DNA of 64,000 bases. It comes from Dongia_B sp964406155 (lineage in GTDB: Bacteria > Pseudomonadota > Alphaproteobacteria > Dongiales > Dongiaceae). Shown in pieces: positions 25,298 through 33,517 of this stretch. A model generated the notes under the pieces. That model made no database searches. It was not told the origin of the DNA and worked only from the letters and a program-made list of their open reading frames with translations. Made by a program: the position numbers and the translations under genes. The DNA lies in the NCBI GenBank assembly GCA_964406155.1, contig CAYOQR010000004.1, forward strand, positions 62,001 through 126,000, given 5' to 3'. The stretch's first letter is position 1. Each line of letters begins with the position of its first letter.

Positions 25298-27019
25298 TCA
25301 GGCGAGGAAGCCGTGCAGGAACCAGCGCGGCGGCTGATCCGGCTGATAGAGGCCGGCGCGGTAGAGCCAGAAGCGCCGGCCGCCGTCATCCTCGACCCGG
25401 TAGTAATCGCGCAACTGATCGAGCGGGTGATCGACTTGGCGTTCGCTGGGGCCGGCATCGCGGTCGATGGCACGCCACCATTCGGCAATGATGCGCTCCG
25501 GTCCCTCGGCGGCCGAGACGCGGTGCAGCACATGGCGCCAGCGGAATTGCAGTGGCGGATCGTCGGGGATCGGCGCGACGGCTTCGATCGGTTCGGGATG
25601 CGGCAGCAGGCGGATCGGGCGGGGCGGCGTCTGCGTCCGCCAGTTGGAGCGGCCGATGGAAGAGAGCGGCGGCACTGACTTGACGGCGCGTTCGGGGAGA
25701 TGGCTTTCCTCCGGCGCGAAACGGAAGATGCGGTCGGCGCCCAGCCGATTGCCGAGCCGGTCGATCAGCGGTGCCAGATCGGCGGCAGCGATACGGCTGC
25801 CCTGATCCAGATCCGTCTGATTCTGACGCAATGCTTCGACGCGCCGGGCGCTCAGCATGATCTGCTCGATGCCGGGGCCGGGATCGATGGTCTCGATCTT
25901 GCGTCCGAGCAGGTCGATGACATGTTTCGCCGTGGCGCTGGGCAAAGAGAGGCCGATGCCGATCTCGCTCACCTGATGATCGAGACGATAGCAGCTCAGG
26001 CGCACGCGCCGCGCACCCTGGCCGGTGGCGGCCAATTCCTCGGCGAGGCGCTCGGCCAGGATCTGCAGCGCGCGCTGCAGATCCTCCGCCGTGCCGATCG
26101 GTTCGGCGAAAGTCAGGCTGACCCGGTGCGCCGGGGGCGGGAGCAGGGCGGTGAAGGGCTCGGCAAGCTGACCCAGGGCCTGGTCCAGCCGGTCGACCAG
26201 CGGGCGGCCGATGCGCTTGGCCAAGGCGGCGCGGGGCAGGGGATAGAGATCGCCGATCGTCCGCAGGCCGAGACGGCGCAATGCCTCGGCTTGGCCGCTG
26301 TCGATGCGCAGGGCATCGACCGGCAGAGACATCAGGGCGGTCTTCTGTTCGCCGGGCGGAATGATTGACGCTGCCTGGGCTGCCTGGGACATAGGGGCGA
26401 AACGCGCGGCGGCCCAGGCGGCGCCGATCGTATCGGCGATCCCGGCGCGGCAGGCGAAACCGCGCCGCCGCAGCCGGCCGAGGAGGTCCCGCCGCAGCCC
26501 GGCCTCGCCTTGCCAGAGATGGGCGCAGCCGGCGATGTCGATCAGCAAGCCGTCAGCGCCGTCCAGCGTGACCAAGGGCGAGAAGCGCTGGCACCACAGC
26601 AGCAGGCGCCGCAGGGCCAGGAGATCGCCGAGGGGATCGGCATCGATATGGATCAGTTCGGGATCGCGCGCCAGGGCATCGGCGAGGCTCAGGCCGGGGG
26701 TGAACTGCGCCGTCATCGCCGCCTCATTGGCGGCGGTGATCAGGCGCCGACCACCGATACTGGCGATGGCGACGACGGGCTGACGCGCATCAAGTTGGCG
26801 CGCATCAAGCTGGCGGGCCTCAACCGGCGGCGCGGCGCCTTTGCGCTCGGCCTGCTGCAGGCGCCAGCGGTCGGTCGCCCAATGCGGCAGCCAGAGGGAC
26901 AGGTAGCGCCGGCCCTGAGGCTGCGTCGCCAGGGGATGCACTGCCTGAGGATGCGCTACCTGAGGATCTGCCGGAAGATGAGCCGGTATATGCGTCTGGG
27001 TATTCAGCGCGTTCGACAT
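25298..27019 (-). CDS. imuB: Inactive Y-family polymerase subunit ImuB
   Basis: The 573-residue protein is ImuB, the Y-family polymerase homologue that bridges DnaE2 and the beta clamp. It opens with RYLSLWLPHWATDRWRL (residues 38-54) where active polymerases have a catalytic Asp, so it should lack polymerase activity, as in known ImuB. A GGGAG site seven bases before the ATG supports the start at 27019, which places the first 200 bases inside the end of imuA in another frame. The N-terminal 37 residues are low complexity (AHPQAVHPLATQPQ), and a short duplicated stretch ARQLDARQLDARQ is near residue 70. Clamp-binding details were not resolved. Confidence 0.92.
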   Translation of the reverse strand: MSNALNTQTHIPAHLPADPQVAHPQAVHPLATQPQGRRYLSLWLPHWATDRWRLQQAERKGAAPPVEARQLDARQLDARQPVVAIASIGGRRLITAANEAAMTAQFTPGLSLADALARDPELIHIDADPLGDLLALRRLLLWCQRFSPLVTLDGADGLLIDIAGCAHLWQGEAGLRRDLLGRLRRRGFACRAGIADTIGAAWAAARFAPMSQAAQAASIIPPGEQKTALMSLPVDALRIDSGQAEALRRLGLRTIGDLYPLPRAALAKRIGRPLVDRLDQALGQLAEPFTALLPPPAHRVSLTFAEPIGTAEDLQRALQILAERLAEELAATGQGARRVRLSCYRLDHQVSEIGIGLSLPSATAKHVIDLLGRKIETIDPGPGIEQIMLSARRVEALRQNQTDLDQGSRIAAADLAPLIDRLGNRLGADRIFRFAPEESHLPERAVKSVPPLSSIGRSNWRTQTPPRPIRLLPHPEPIEAVAPIPDDPPLQFRWRHVLHRVSAAEGPERIIAEWWRAIDRDAGPSERQVDHPLDQLRDYYRVEDDGGRRFWLYRAGLYQPDQPPRWFLHGFLA

Positions 27020-27866
27020 GACGCAGCTCCCGATCTTGCAGGATGATGTCCCAGGATCCCGCCGGGCCGTTGCGCTGGCGCCAGAGATCGAGACGCCAGC
27101 AGGGATCGCCGAGATCCGGCCGCCGCCGGCCGTGCAGCGGTACGACCCGCCGGCTCGGCAGCGGCTGGATCAGCCAGCGCGTGGCGGCGGCGAGGGGCGC
27201 CTGCTGCTGTTTCTCGGCCGTCTCGCCTTTGCGCCAGCGCCGCAATGCGATGGCCATGCGGCCATGGCTCTCGGCGGCCAGTTGCAGGCGCCGGCTGGCG
27301 GTGAGATCGAGCAGCTCGATTTCGCCGATGACCAGCGCCACGTCTTCAGCCCGCAGGGCCTCCTCCATCGCCCAGAGGGTTTCCTGATCGTTGCGGCTGG
27401 CGACCATGATCATGCGGGCGGCATCGATCCCGTGAGGCTGCAATCCCGGCGCATGGAGGTCCTGATGGGGCGATATCCACAGGCAGGCCCCCTCGGCCGG
27501 ATATTGCGCCAGATGACGCCGCAGCAGATGCAGGGCGAAGAAGGCCGGCTGGACCGCTTGCTCGCGGTCGAAGCCGGTGCCGGCGATTTCATGCAGGGCA
27601 TGCCGGAACAGGCCGCCGCCAAGATGCCGGTCCGCCTGCGTCAGCCCCAGGGAGAGCAACTGGTGCGCCTGCTGTGACGCCGCCCCGCCGGCGGCGATCT
27701 TCGCCACCTGCCGCCGCAGGGCCTGAAGCCTGTCGGTCGCCGTTGCGCCGACAGGCATCCCGGGAGCGACCGCCCCGGCCGAAGCTCTGTCGGCCGCAAC
27801 CGCCTTGTCAGCGGTTGCCTTGGAGATCGGCTGGACCAAGCGCGGCAGGGTGGGGGTCTGTTTCAT
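26820..27866 (-). CDS. imuA: RecA-like mutagenesis protein ImuA
   Basis: The 348-residue first gene of the SOS mutasome operon. ImuA is a RecA/SulA-like protein that supports DnaE2-ImuB. Recognisable parts are LGGGLFRHALHEIAGTGFDR, ACLWISPHQDLHAPGLQPHG and a C-terminal WRLDLWRQRNGPAGSWDIIL. The last ~65 residues (from YPDAYTGSSSG) are Ser/Gly/Ala rich and are encoded by DNA that also codes the N terminus of ImuB, so imuA overlaps imuB by 200 bases. The ATG at 27866 is immediately next to a LexA box; the next Met (27758) would drop 36 weakly structured residues. Both starts are possible. Confidence 0.88.
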   Translation of the reverse strand: MKQTPTLPRLVQPISKATADKAVAADRASAGAVAPGMPVGATATDRLQALRRQVAKIAAGGAASQQAHQLLSLGLTQADRHLGGGLFRHALHEIAGTGFDREQAVQPAFFALHLLRRHLAQYPAEGACLWISPHQDLHAPGLQPHGIDAARMIMVASRNDQETLWAMEEALRAEDVALVIGEIELLDLTASRRLQLAAESHGRMAIALRRWRKGETAEKQQQAPLAAATRWLIQPLPSRRVVPLHGRRRPDLGDPCWRLDLWRQRNGPAGSWDIILQDRELRHVERAEYPDAYTGSSSGRSSGSASSGSASPGDAASGPALPVPLAAALGDRPLAPAAGRAQRRRAAG

Positions 27867-27881
27867 GTTCTATTTTTGTTC
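27867..27881 (-). promoter_or_regulatory. LexA (SOS) box at imuA
   Basis: GTTCTATTTTTGTTC is a perfect GTTC-N7-GTTC, the LexA consensus of alphaproteobacteria. It touches the imuA ATG (27866), so LexA would cover the ribosome binding and start region and repress the whole imuA-imuB-dnaE2 operon until DNA damage. Confidence 0.9.
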
Positions 27882-28354
27882 CAAATATGGTCGATGAGTC
27901 AATGGCGCAGCTTCTTCTTTGTATTGCTCTGAAATTATAAGATTTTTTGTGCAATCTTGAGGTGAATTGTTACGTTCATGCGACGTCTCTTCGAGCCTGA
28001 CAGCCCAGAACACAGTTGCCGGATCAATCTGCGGCTGTCCGGTTCAGGCGACAGGCTGGCGCCGTGACATCCAGCTTGCCGCTGCCACCCCCTCACCCCG
28101 ATCCCCTCCGCGAGGGGAGAGGGAGATCTCATCATCTCTCCTGGAAAATTATCGAGCGATATAAGCGCTTAAGCTCCCTCGCCCCACGAAAGTGGGGAGA
28201 GGGTTGGGGTGAGGGGTGTTGGAGTTCAACGGGATGTTGCCGGATAGACTGACCTTTAAACCGAACAGCCGTGAGCTTGGCCAGGCAATCCATGGCGGAA
28301 GCCATGCTCGATGTTCGGCGTGGAAGCCCCAGGAAAAGGGAGGCGTCGATGCCG
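27882..28354. other. Intergenic region with REP-like repeat, upstream of imuA
   Basis: About 470 bases that hold the promoter region of imuA and copy B of the REP-like element (28089-28220). A stretch at 27900-27965 is AT-rich and probably the imuA promoter. I see no gene. Confidence 0.55.
28089..28220. repeat. REP-like intergenic element, copy B
   Basis: Second copy of the element seen at 21801-21917. It has a first unit with CCCTCACCCC...GAGGGGAGAGGG, a spacer with TTATCGAGCG, and a second unit CTCCCTCGCCCCACGAAAGT followed by GGGGAGAGGGTTGGGGTGAG. The loop bases differ from copy A while the stems match. It lies on the other side of the imuA-imuB-dnaE2 operon. Confidence 0.8.
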
Positions 28355-28555
28355 TCAGTGCGATGGCGTGCTCGGGCTTTCGGTCTCGTCGGGGTCGACG
28401 ACGGTCAGGGCGATCCGGTTCGTATCGATCAGCAATTTGCCGCGATGTTCGAAATTCACCGTCACGCGATGGCCGATGGCGGATTGCACCTGGCCCAATC
28501 CCCAATCCGGTTGTCCGGGATGCCGCACGAAAATGCCGGGCGTGAAGTCGCTCAC
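28355..28555 (-). CDS. DUF3553 family protein (66 aa)
   Basis: A 66-residue protein reading F.PGIFVRHPGQPDWGLGQVQS followed by VTVNFEHRGKLLIDTNRIAL. This matches the DUF3553 family: a small beta-strand-rich (SH3/KOW-like) fold with FxPG..V.HP...WG.G.VQS. The function is unknown; in other bacteria similar segments occur alone or at the ends of UvrD-type helicases. It stands alone, and the divergent chpT gene starts 440 bases away. Confidence 0.8.
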   Translation of the reverse strand: MSDFTPGIFVRHPGQPDWGLGQVQSAIGHRVTVNFEHRGKLLIDTNRIALTVVDPDETESPSTPSH

Positions 28556-28996
28556 GATCCTGCTCCGTCAACTATGCCTCTGGCGACATTCTCCAGGACC
28601 CGCCTGAGTCGCTCAATCCCCGCCGGGTCCCGTGCAGGAATAAAGCCGGCCATCCTGCCGTCTGACGCCTGGGCGTGTTTCAAGGCCTCCGGCCAGGAGA
28701 GAGAGGGCCGGGGGAGAGGGCAGGTGGCAAATCAGTATGGTTAATAAATCCTGATCAGCGGTAATAATCCGTATACCTTTAGCGGCGACAATTGACGGGT
28801 AATGGGTAGTGGGCGACAGGCGGCGGTGCTGTGGCGGCTCCCGGCGATCCGATCCGCCGGGGCAACATGGCCGGGGCAGCATGACAGGCGGCAGCCTGAG
28901 CGAGGCAGCCTGGTCAAAAGAATACTTGGCGACGAGAACGCCCAGGTAAACGCTTGGGCAAAAGAGACCAACCGGCAAAAAGAAGGGCCGAAACAT
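28556..28996. other. Divergent intergenic region before chpT
   Basis: About 440 bases between the DUF3553 gene and chpT. It includes purine-rich stretches (28690-28735) and an AT-rich patch (28736-28800) that may hold the chpT promoter. No gene or full CtrA box was found, only single TTAA half-sites. Confidence 0.5.
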
Positions 28997-29629
28997 ATGA
29001 ACATCGACCTGCGCGTCCTGGAACTGGCGGCTTCGAAGATCTGCCACGATCTGATCAGCCCGATCGGCGCCGTGAATAACGGCCTGGAGCTGATGGAGGA
29101 CGAAGACGATGCTGCCTTGCAGGCAGAGGCCCTGGCGCTGGCCCAGCGCAGCGGACGGCGGGCCAGCATCCTGCTGCAGCTCTATCGCAGCCTGTTCGGC
29201 AGCGCCGGCAACCAAGCCAGTTTCGGCCCCAAGGAAGCGGCACAGCTCGCCTTCGAATCCCTGCAGGGCGGCAAGGTGGCGCTGGATGCCGATCTCGCCG
29301 GGCTCACCGGCGAGGCGCCGGAGGGATATGGCAAGCTGCTCCTGGCGGCGGTCCTGGTGACGGCGGAAACCCTGCCGCGCGGCGGCACGGTGCTGGCGAT
29401 CCTGCAGCCCGGCGCCAGCGGGCCGGAATTGCATCTGACCGGCACGGGGACGCAGATCGCCTGTTCCGACGATCTCCTGAAGGCCTTGGGGCGGCAGCTC
29501 TCGCTTGAGGAACTCTCGGCGCAGACGGTGCTGCCTTATTTCACCGGCCTGCTGGCTCAGCGGCTGGGGCTTTCCTGCCGGGGCGCCGCCACGACCGGCG
29601 GCCAGTTCACCCTGACGATTTCCGCCTGA
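28997..29629 (+). CDS. chpT: Histidine phosphotransferase ChpT
   Basis: The start at 28997 is preceded by AGAAGGG. The 210-residue protein has the DHp-like four-helix region with the phospho-accepting His17 in KICHDLISPIGAVNNGLELM, followed by a degenerate ATPase-like domain, as in the ChpT/DUF2328 family. ChpT passes phosphate from the CckA hybrid kinase to CtrA and CpdR. Its place just upstream of the che operon, with ctrA and sciP in the same region, supports this role. The long purine-rich upstream extension of the open frame is not part of the gene. Confidence 0.85.
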   Translation: MNIDLRVLELAASKICHDLISPIGAVNNGLELMEDEDDAALQAEALALAQRSGRRASILLQLYRSLFGSAGNQASFGPKEAAQLAFESLQGGKVALDADLAGLTGEAPEGYGKLLLAAVLVTAETLPRGGTVLAILQPGASGPELHLTGTGTQIACSDDLLKALGRQLSLEELSAQTVLPYFTGLLAQRLGLSCRGAATTGGQFTLTISA

Positions 29630-29793
29630 CGATCTCGGCCTGATTTCAAAGATTTCATGACGATCCGGGGCGTTCCGAAGCCGTCGCAAGTTTCACCTTA
29701 AATTAATCCTTTTTTGTAACGCTGGCCAAACTCAGCCGGGGGTCCGAACCAGGCCAACCGGCCATCGAAAAGACGACAAATGGGGTCCTTGCC

Positions 29794-32700
29794 ATGGATG
29801 ATTTGCTCAGCGAATTCTTGACGGAAACTTCCGAGAATCTCGCGGTCCTGGACGTCGAGCTGGTCAAGCTTGAGCAAAATCCCAATGACGCGGAATTGCT
29901 GGGAAATATCTTCCGCCTCGTCCATACGGTGAAGGGCACCTGCGGCTTCCTGGGACTGCCGCGGCTGGAATCGGTCGCCCATGCCGGCGAGAACGTGCTC
30001 GGCAAGGTGCGGGATGGCGAACTCGAGGTGACGCCCGAAGCGGTTTCGCTGATTCTCGAATGCCTCGACCGGATCCGCTCGATCATGAGCGATCTCGAGG
30101 CGACCGGCAGCGAGCCCCAGGGCGACGACACGGATCTCATCAAGCGTCTCAACGCCTTCGCCGACGGCATGGCGCCGGCCGCTGCCGCACCGGCAGCACC
30201 GGTATCTGCGCCGGCTCCCGCGTCCGCCGCGCCGACACAGCAGGTCGCTTCCATCGTCTCGCTCCAGGCGGCGCGTCCCGCCAAGGCCGGCGGCGCCAGC
30301 ATCTATGAACAGATCGGCGGCATGGGCACGATCGATGCCATGGTCGAGGTGCTGTTCAGCCGGGTGCTCGGCGATCTGCGCCTGAAGAGTTTCTTCGACG
30401 GCATCAATATCGATCATCTGCAGGGCCGGGTCCGCGATTACGGCAGCAAGCTCACCGGCGGCCCGGACAGCTTCAACGAGGCGGATCTCAAGGCGGCCCA
30501 TGCGCGGGCCTGCAGCCTCGGCCTCAATGACGGCCAGTTCGATGCCTTCGCCGGCCATATCCAGGCGGCGATGAACATGCTGGAAGTGCCGGCGGGCATC
30601 GCCGCGATGATCATGAGCGTCGTCTTCTCGACCCGCGACGAGATCGTCGGCCGGGTCGCGCCCGGCGACGGCGTCGTCTCGTTGCAGGCCGCCGGCGCGG
30701 CCGCCCCCGTCCAGTCCAGCCCCGCATCGTCCCATGTCGTATCGTCCCATGCCGCGCCGGCCCATGCCGCCTCGGCACAGGTCACCGAATTGCATCCGGC
30801 CGAGCCGAAAGTGGAAAAGCCGGCGGCCAAGCCGGCGGCGGAAGCGGGCGAGGCCAAGGATTCAGCCGTCGCCAACCAGACCATCCGGGTCAATGTCGAT
30901 CTCTTGGAAAACCTGATGACCATGGTCAGCGAATTGGTGCTGACCCGCAATCAGGTGCTGCAGATCCTGCGCAAGCACAAGGACAGCGAATTCGCCGCCC
31001 CCCTGCAGCGCCTGAACCATGTGACCTCGGAACTGCAGGAAGGCGTCATGAAGACGCGCATGCAGCCGATCGGCAATGCCTGGTCGAAGCTGCCGCGCCT
31101 GATCCGCGACCTCAGCCACGAACTGAAGAAGAAGATCGACCTGGTCATGCTCGGTCAGGAGACCGAACTCGACCGCCAGGTCCTTGAGATGATCAAGGAT
31201 CCGCTGACCCATATGGTGCGCAACTCCGCCGATCACGGCCTGGAGACGCCGGAGGAACGGCGCCGCGCCGGCAAGCCGGAAACCGGCAAGGTCACGCTGA
31301 ACGCCTATCACGAAGGCGGCCATATCATCATCGAGATCGCCGATGACGGCCGCGGCCTCTCGCTTGCGAAGATCAAGGCCAAGGCGATCCAGAACGGGCT
31401 CGCCACCGAATCCGAACTGGAGGGGATGAGCGACCAGCAGATCCAGCAGTTCATCTTCAAGGCAGGCTTCTCCACCGCCGCCAAGGTCACCAGCGTTTCC
31501 GGCCGCGGCGTCGGCATGGACGTGGTCCGGACCAATATCGAGAAGATCGGCGGCACCGTCGAAATGCGCTCGACGGAAGGCAAGGGCACGACCTTCATCA
31601 TCAAGATCCCGCTGACCCTCGCCATCGTCTCGGCGCTGATCGTCGAATGCAGCGGCGAGCGTTTCGCCATTCCGCAGATCAGCGTCGTCGAACTGGTGCG
31701 CGCCTCCAGCAATGGTGAGCTCAAGGTCGAGAAGATCAAGGACACGCCGGTCCTGCGTCTGCGCAACCGCCTGCTGCCGTTGGTGTCGCTGCGCGAGATG
31801 CTGCGCCTGGAGACCAGCGAGGAAAAGAAGATCGACGAGGATACCTTCATCGTCGTGACCCAGGTCGGCACCTACAGCTTCGGCATCATGGTGGACCGGG
31901 TCTTCGACACCGAGGAAATCGTGGTGAAGCCGGTCGCGCCGATCCTGCGTGACATCGAGATGTTCTCGGGCAATACCATCCTCGGCGATGGCAGCGTCAT
32001 CATGATCCTCGATCCCAACGGCATCGCCGCCCATAGCGGCCAGATGGGGATGGGCGACAGCGCCACGGCCGACAACATGGCCCGCCGCGCCCGCGCCATG
32101 GGCGACGAGGTGGTGCCGCTGCTGCTCTTCAAGGCCGGCGACGGTTCGCCCAAGGCGGTGCCGCTGGCGCTGGTTGCGCGCCTCGAGGAGCTGGACCGCT
32201 CGACCATCGAGAATTCCAACGGCCGCTGGGTGGTGCAGTATCGCGGCCAGTTGATGCCGCTGGTGCCGATGGATGCCTATCAGGAAGTCTCGCGCGAGCC
32301 CGGCCGCCAGCCGGTCCTGGTCTTCTCCGACCGCGAGCACAGCATGGGCCTGATGGTCGACAATATCGTCGATATCGTCGAGGCGCGCCTCAATGTCGAG
32401 TTGAGCGCGGCGACGCCGGGCCGCATCGGCAGCGCGGTCATCGCCGGCCATGCGACCGAGATCATCGATACGGGCTATTACCTGTCCCAGGCCTTCGGCG
32501 ACTGGTTCGGCTCGCGCGAGGAGGATATGACGGGTCGCGGCCGGCGCCTGCTGCTGGTCGATGACAGCGCCTTCTTCCGCCATCTCCTGGCACCGCAGCT
32601 CTCCGCCGCCGGCTTCCAGGTGACGACGGTGGATGGCCCGGACCGCGCGCTGGCTTTGTGCGAACAGGGCGAGACCTTCGACATCATCGTCAGCGATATC

Positions 32701-32919
32701 GAGATGCCCGGCATGACCGGCTTCGAATTCTGCGAGACGGTGAAGAAGGCCGGGCCGTGGCAGGGGACACCGATCATCGCGCTGTCGTCCCATGCCAATC
32801 CGAAGGATATCGCCAAGGGCCGCTCGGTCGGCTTCGACGATTACGTCGCCAAATACGACCGCGAGGGCCTGGTGCATACGTTGAATGAAACGCTGTCGGA
32901 AGTCAGGGGGGCTGCATGA
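29794..32919 (+). CDS. cheA: Chemotaxis histidine kinase CheA with an inserted truncated haemoglobin domain
   Basis: The 1041-residue protein has an N-terminal Hpt/P1 domain (phospho-His44 in FRLVHTVKGTCGFLGL), an Ala/Pro linker, a group-1 truncated haemoglobin domain (about 169-288), a second Ala/Ser/His-rich linker, P3 dimerisation helices (from about 362), P4 ATPase (N box MVRNSADHGLE, G1 EIADDGRGL, G2 GRGVGMDVV), P5 CheW-like (about 625-760), a second CheW-like segment (about 775-905) and a C-terminal receiver (from about 915, Asp in IIVSDIEMPG). No P2 domain is visible; the globin occupies its place. The globin keeps proximal His236 and CD1 Phe (SFFDG), while B10 Tyr is Phe188. It begins a che operon; cheW overlaps its stop. 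Confidence 0.93.
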   Translation: MDDLLSEFLTETSENLAVLDVELVKLEQNPNDAELLGNIFRLVHTVKGTCGFLGLPRLESVAHAGENVLGKVRDGELEVTPEAVSLILECLDRIRSIMSDLEATGSEPQGDDTDLIKRLNAFADGMAPAAAAPAAPVSAPAPASAAPTQQVASIVSLQAARPAKAGGASIYEQIGGMGTIDAMVEVLFSRVLGDLRLKSFFDGINIDHLQGRVRDYGSKLTGGPDSFNEADLKAAHARACSLGLNDGQFDAFAGHIQAAMNMLEVPAGIAAMIMSVVFSTRDEIVGRVAPGDGVVSLQAAGAAAPVQSSPASSHVVSSHAAPAHAASAQVTELHPAEPKVEKPAAKPAAEAGEAKDSAVANQTIRVNVDLLENLMTMVSELVLTRNQVLQILRKHKDSEFAAPLQRLNHVTSELQEGVMKTRMQPIGNAWSKLPRLIRDLSHELKKKIDLVMLGQETELDRQVLEMIKDPLTHMVRNSADHGLETPEERRRAGKPETGKVTLNAYHEGGHIIIEIADDGRGLSLAKIKAKAIQNGLATESELEGMSDQQIQQFIFKAGFSTAAKVTSVSGRGVGMDVVRTNIEKIGGTVEMRSTEGKGTTFIIKIPLTLAIVSALIVECSGERFAIPQISVVELVRASSNGELKVEKIKDTPVLRLRNRLLPLVSLREMLRLETSEEKKIDEDTFIVVTQVGTYSFGIMVDRVFDTEEIVVKPVAPILRDIEMFSGNTILGDGSVIMILDPNGIAAHSGQMGMGDSATADNMARRARAMGDEVVPLLLFKAGDGSPKAVPLALVARLEELDRSTIENSNGRWVVQYRGQLMPLVPMDAYQEVSREPGRQPVLVFSDREHSMGLMVDNIVDIVEARLNVELSAATPGRIGSAVIAGHATEIIDTGYYLSQAFGDWFGSREEDMTGRGRRLLLVDDSAFFRHLLAPQLSAAGFQVTTVDGPDRALALCEQGETFDIIVSDIEMPGMTGFEFCETVKKAGPWQGTPIIALSSHANPKDIAKGRSVGFDDYVAKYDREGLVHTLNETLSEVRGAA
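30298..30663 (+). other. Truncated haemoglobin (TrHb1-like) domain inside CheA
   Basis: Residues 169-290 of CheA. The sequence SIYEQIGGMGTIDAMVEVLF, then SRVLGD.RLKSFFDG, LTGGPDSF, LKAAHARACSLGLNDGQF and TRDEIVGR follows the group-1 truncated globin pattern, including the AB-loop GG, CD1 Phe, the GGP before helix F and the proximal His in LKAAH. It aligns without gaps to the first 34 residues of the mycobacterial TrHbN pattern as I recall it. B10 is Phe instead of Tyr, which should change ligand stabilisation. Confidence 0.85.
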
Positions 32920-33431
32920 GCATGTCCGCCGGTAAGGGAGGCAATGGCGTGTCTGAGCCGCAATCGGATGATGTGACGCTGGGAACCGGCGATCACCGCG
33001 ATTATGTCACCATGTCGATCGCCGATCAGTTGTTCGGCATCCCCGTGCTGAAGGTCCAGGACGTCCTGGGGCCGCAGACCATCACCCGCGTGCCCCTGGC
33101 GCCGCCCGAGGTCGCCGGCTCGCTCAATCTGCGCGGCCGGATCGTCACCGCGATCGATGTCCGCCTGCGGCTCGGCCTCGACAGGCGCGAGGGCGGCAAG
33201 GCCTCGATGTCGGTGGTGGTCGAGCATGACGGCGAGCTCTACAGCCTGCTGGTGGATTCCGTCGGCGAGGTCCTCAGCCTCAACGTCAAGGATTACCAGC
33301 GCAATCCGCCGACGCTCAATCCACGCCTGCGCGACTTCTCGGACGGCATCTATCGCCTGAACGGATCGCTGCTGGTGGTGCTGAGCGTCGCCTCGCTGTT
33401 GAATTTCGGCGGCCGCGCCGACGCGGCGTGA
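32916..33431 (+). CDS. cheW: Chemotaxis coupling protein CheW
   Basis: The 171-residue CheW links receptors to CheA. The ATG at 32916 overlaps the cheA stop (ATGA). After a ~25-residue variable N terminus come the CheW core parts YVTMSIADQLFGIPVLKVQD, VPLAPPEVAGSLNLRGRIVT, DVRLRLGL and LLVDSVGEVLSL. The length is normal. Internal starts at residue 3 and beyond are possible, since the N-terminal GKGGNG stretch is not conserved. Confidence 0.93.
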   Translation: MSMSAGKGGNGVSEPQSDDVTLGTGDHRDYVTMSIADQLFGIPVLKVQDVLGPQTITRVPLAPPEVAGSLNLRGRIVTAIDVRLRLGLDRREGGKASMSVVVEHDGELYSLLVDSVGEVLSLNVKDYQRNPPTLNPRLRDFSDGIYRLNGSLLVVLSVASLLNFGGRADAA

Positions 33432-33517
33432 GACGGCCGCGCGTTGCAACAAACCTGCCTGTGCGCTTCAGCACATATCGATCGAGAAGGCAGCGCTAGA
33501 ATGGGTGGAGCGCCGAG

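Noticed and set aside
21994..25533. DnaE2 starting upstream at 25533
   Set aside because: The extension overlaps imuB and is a shadow; the ATG at 25287 has an RBS and begins the conserved N terminus.
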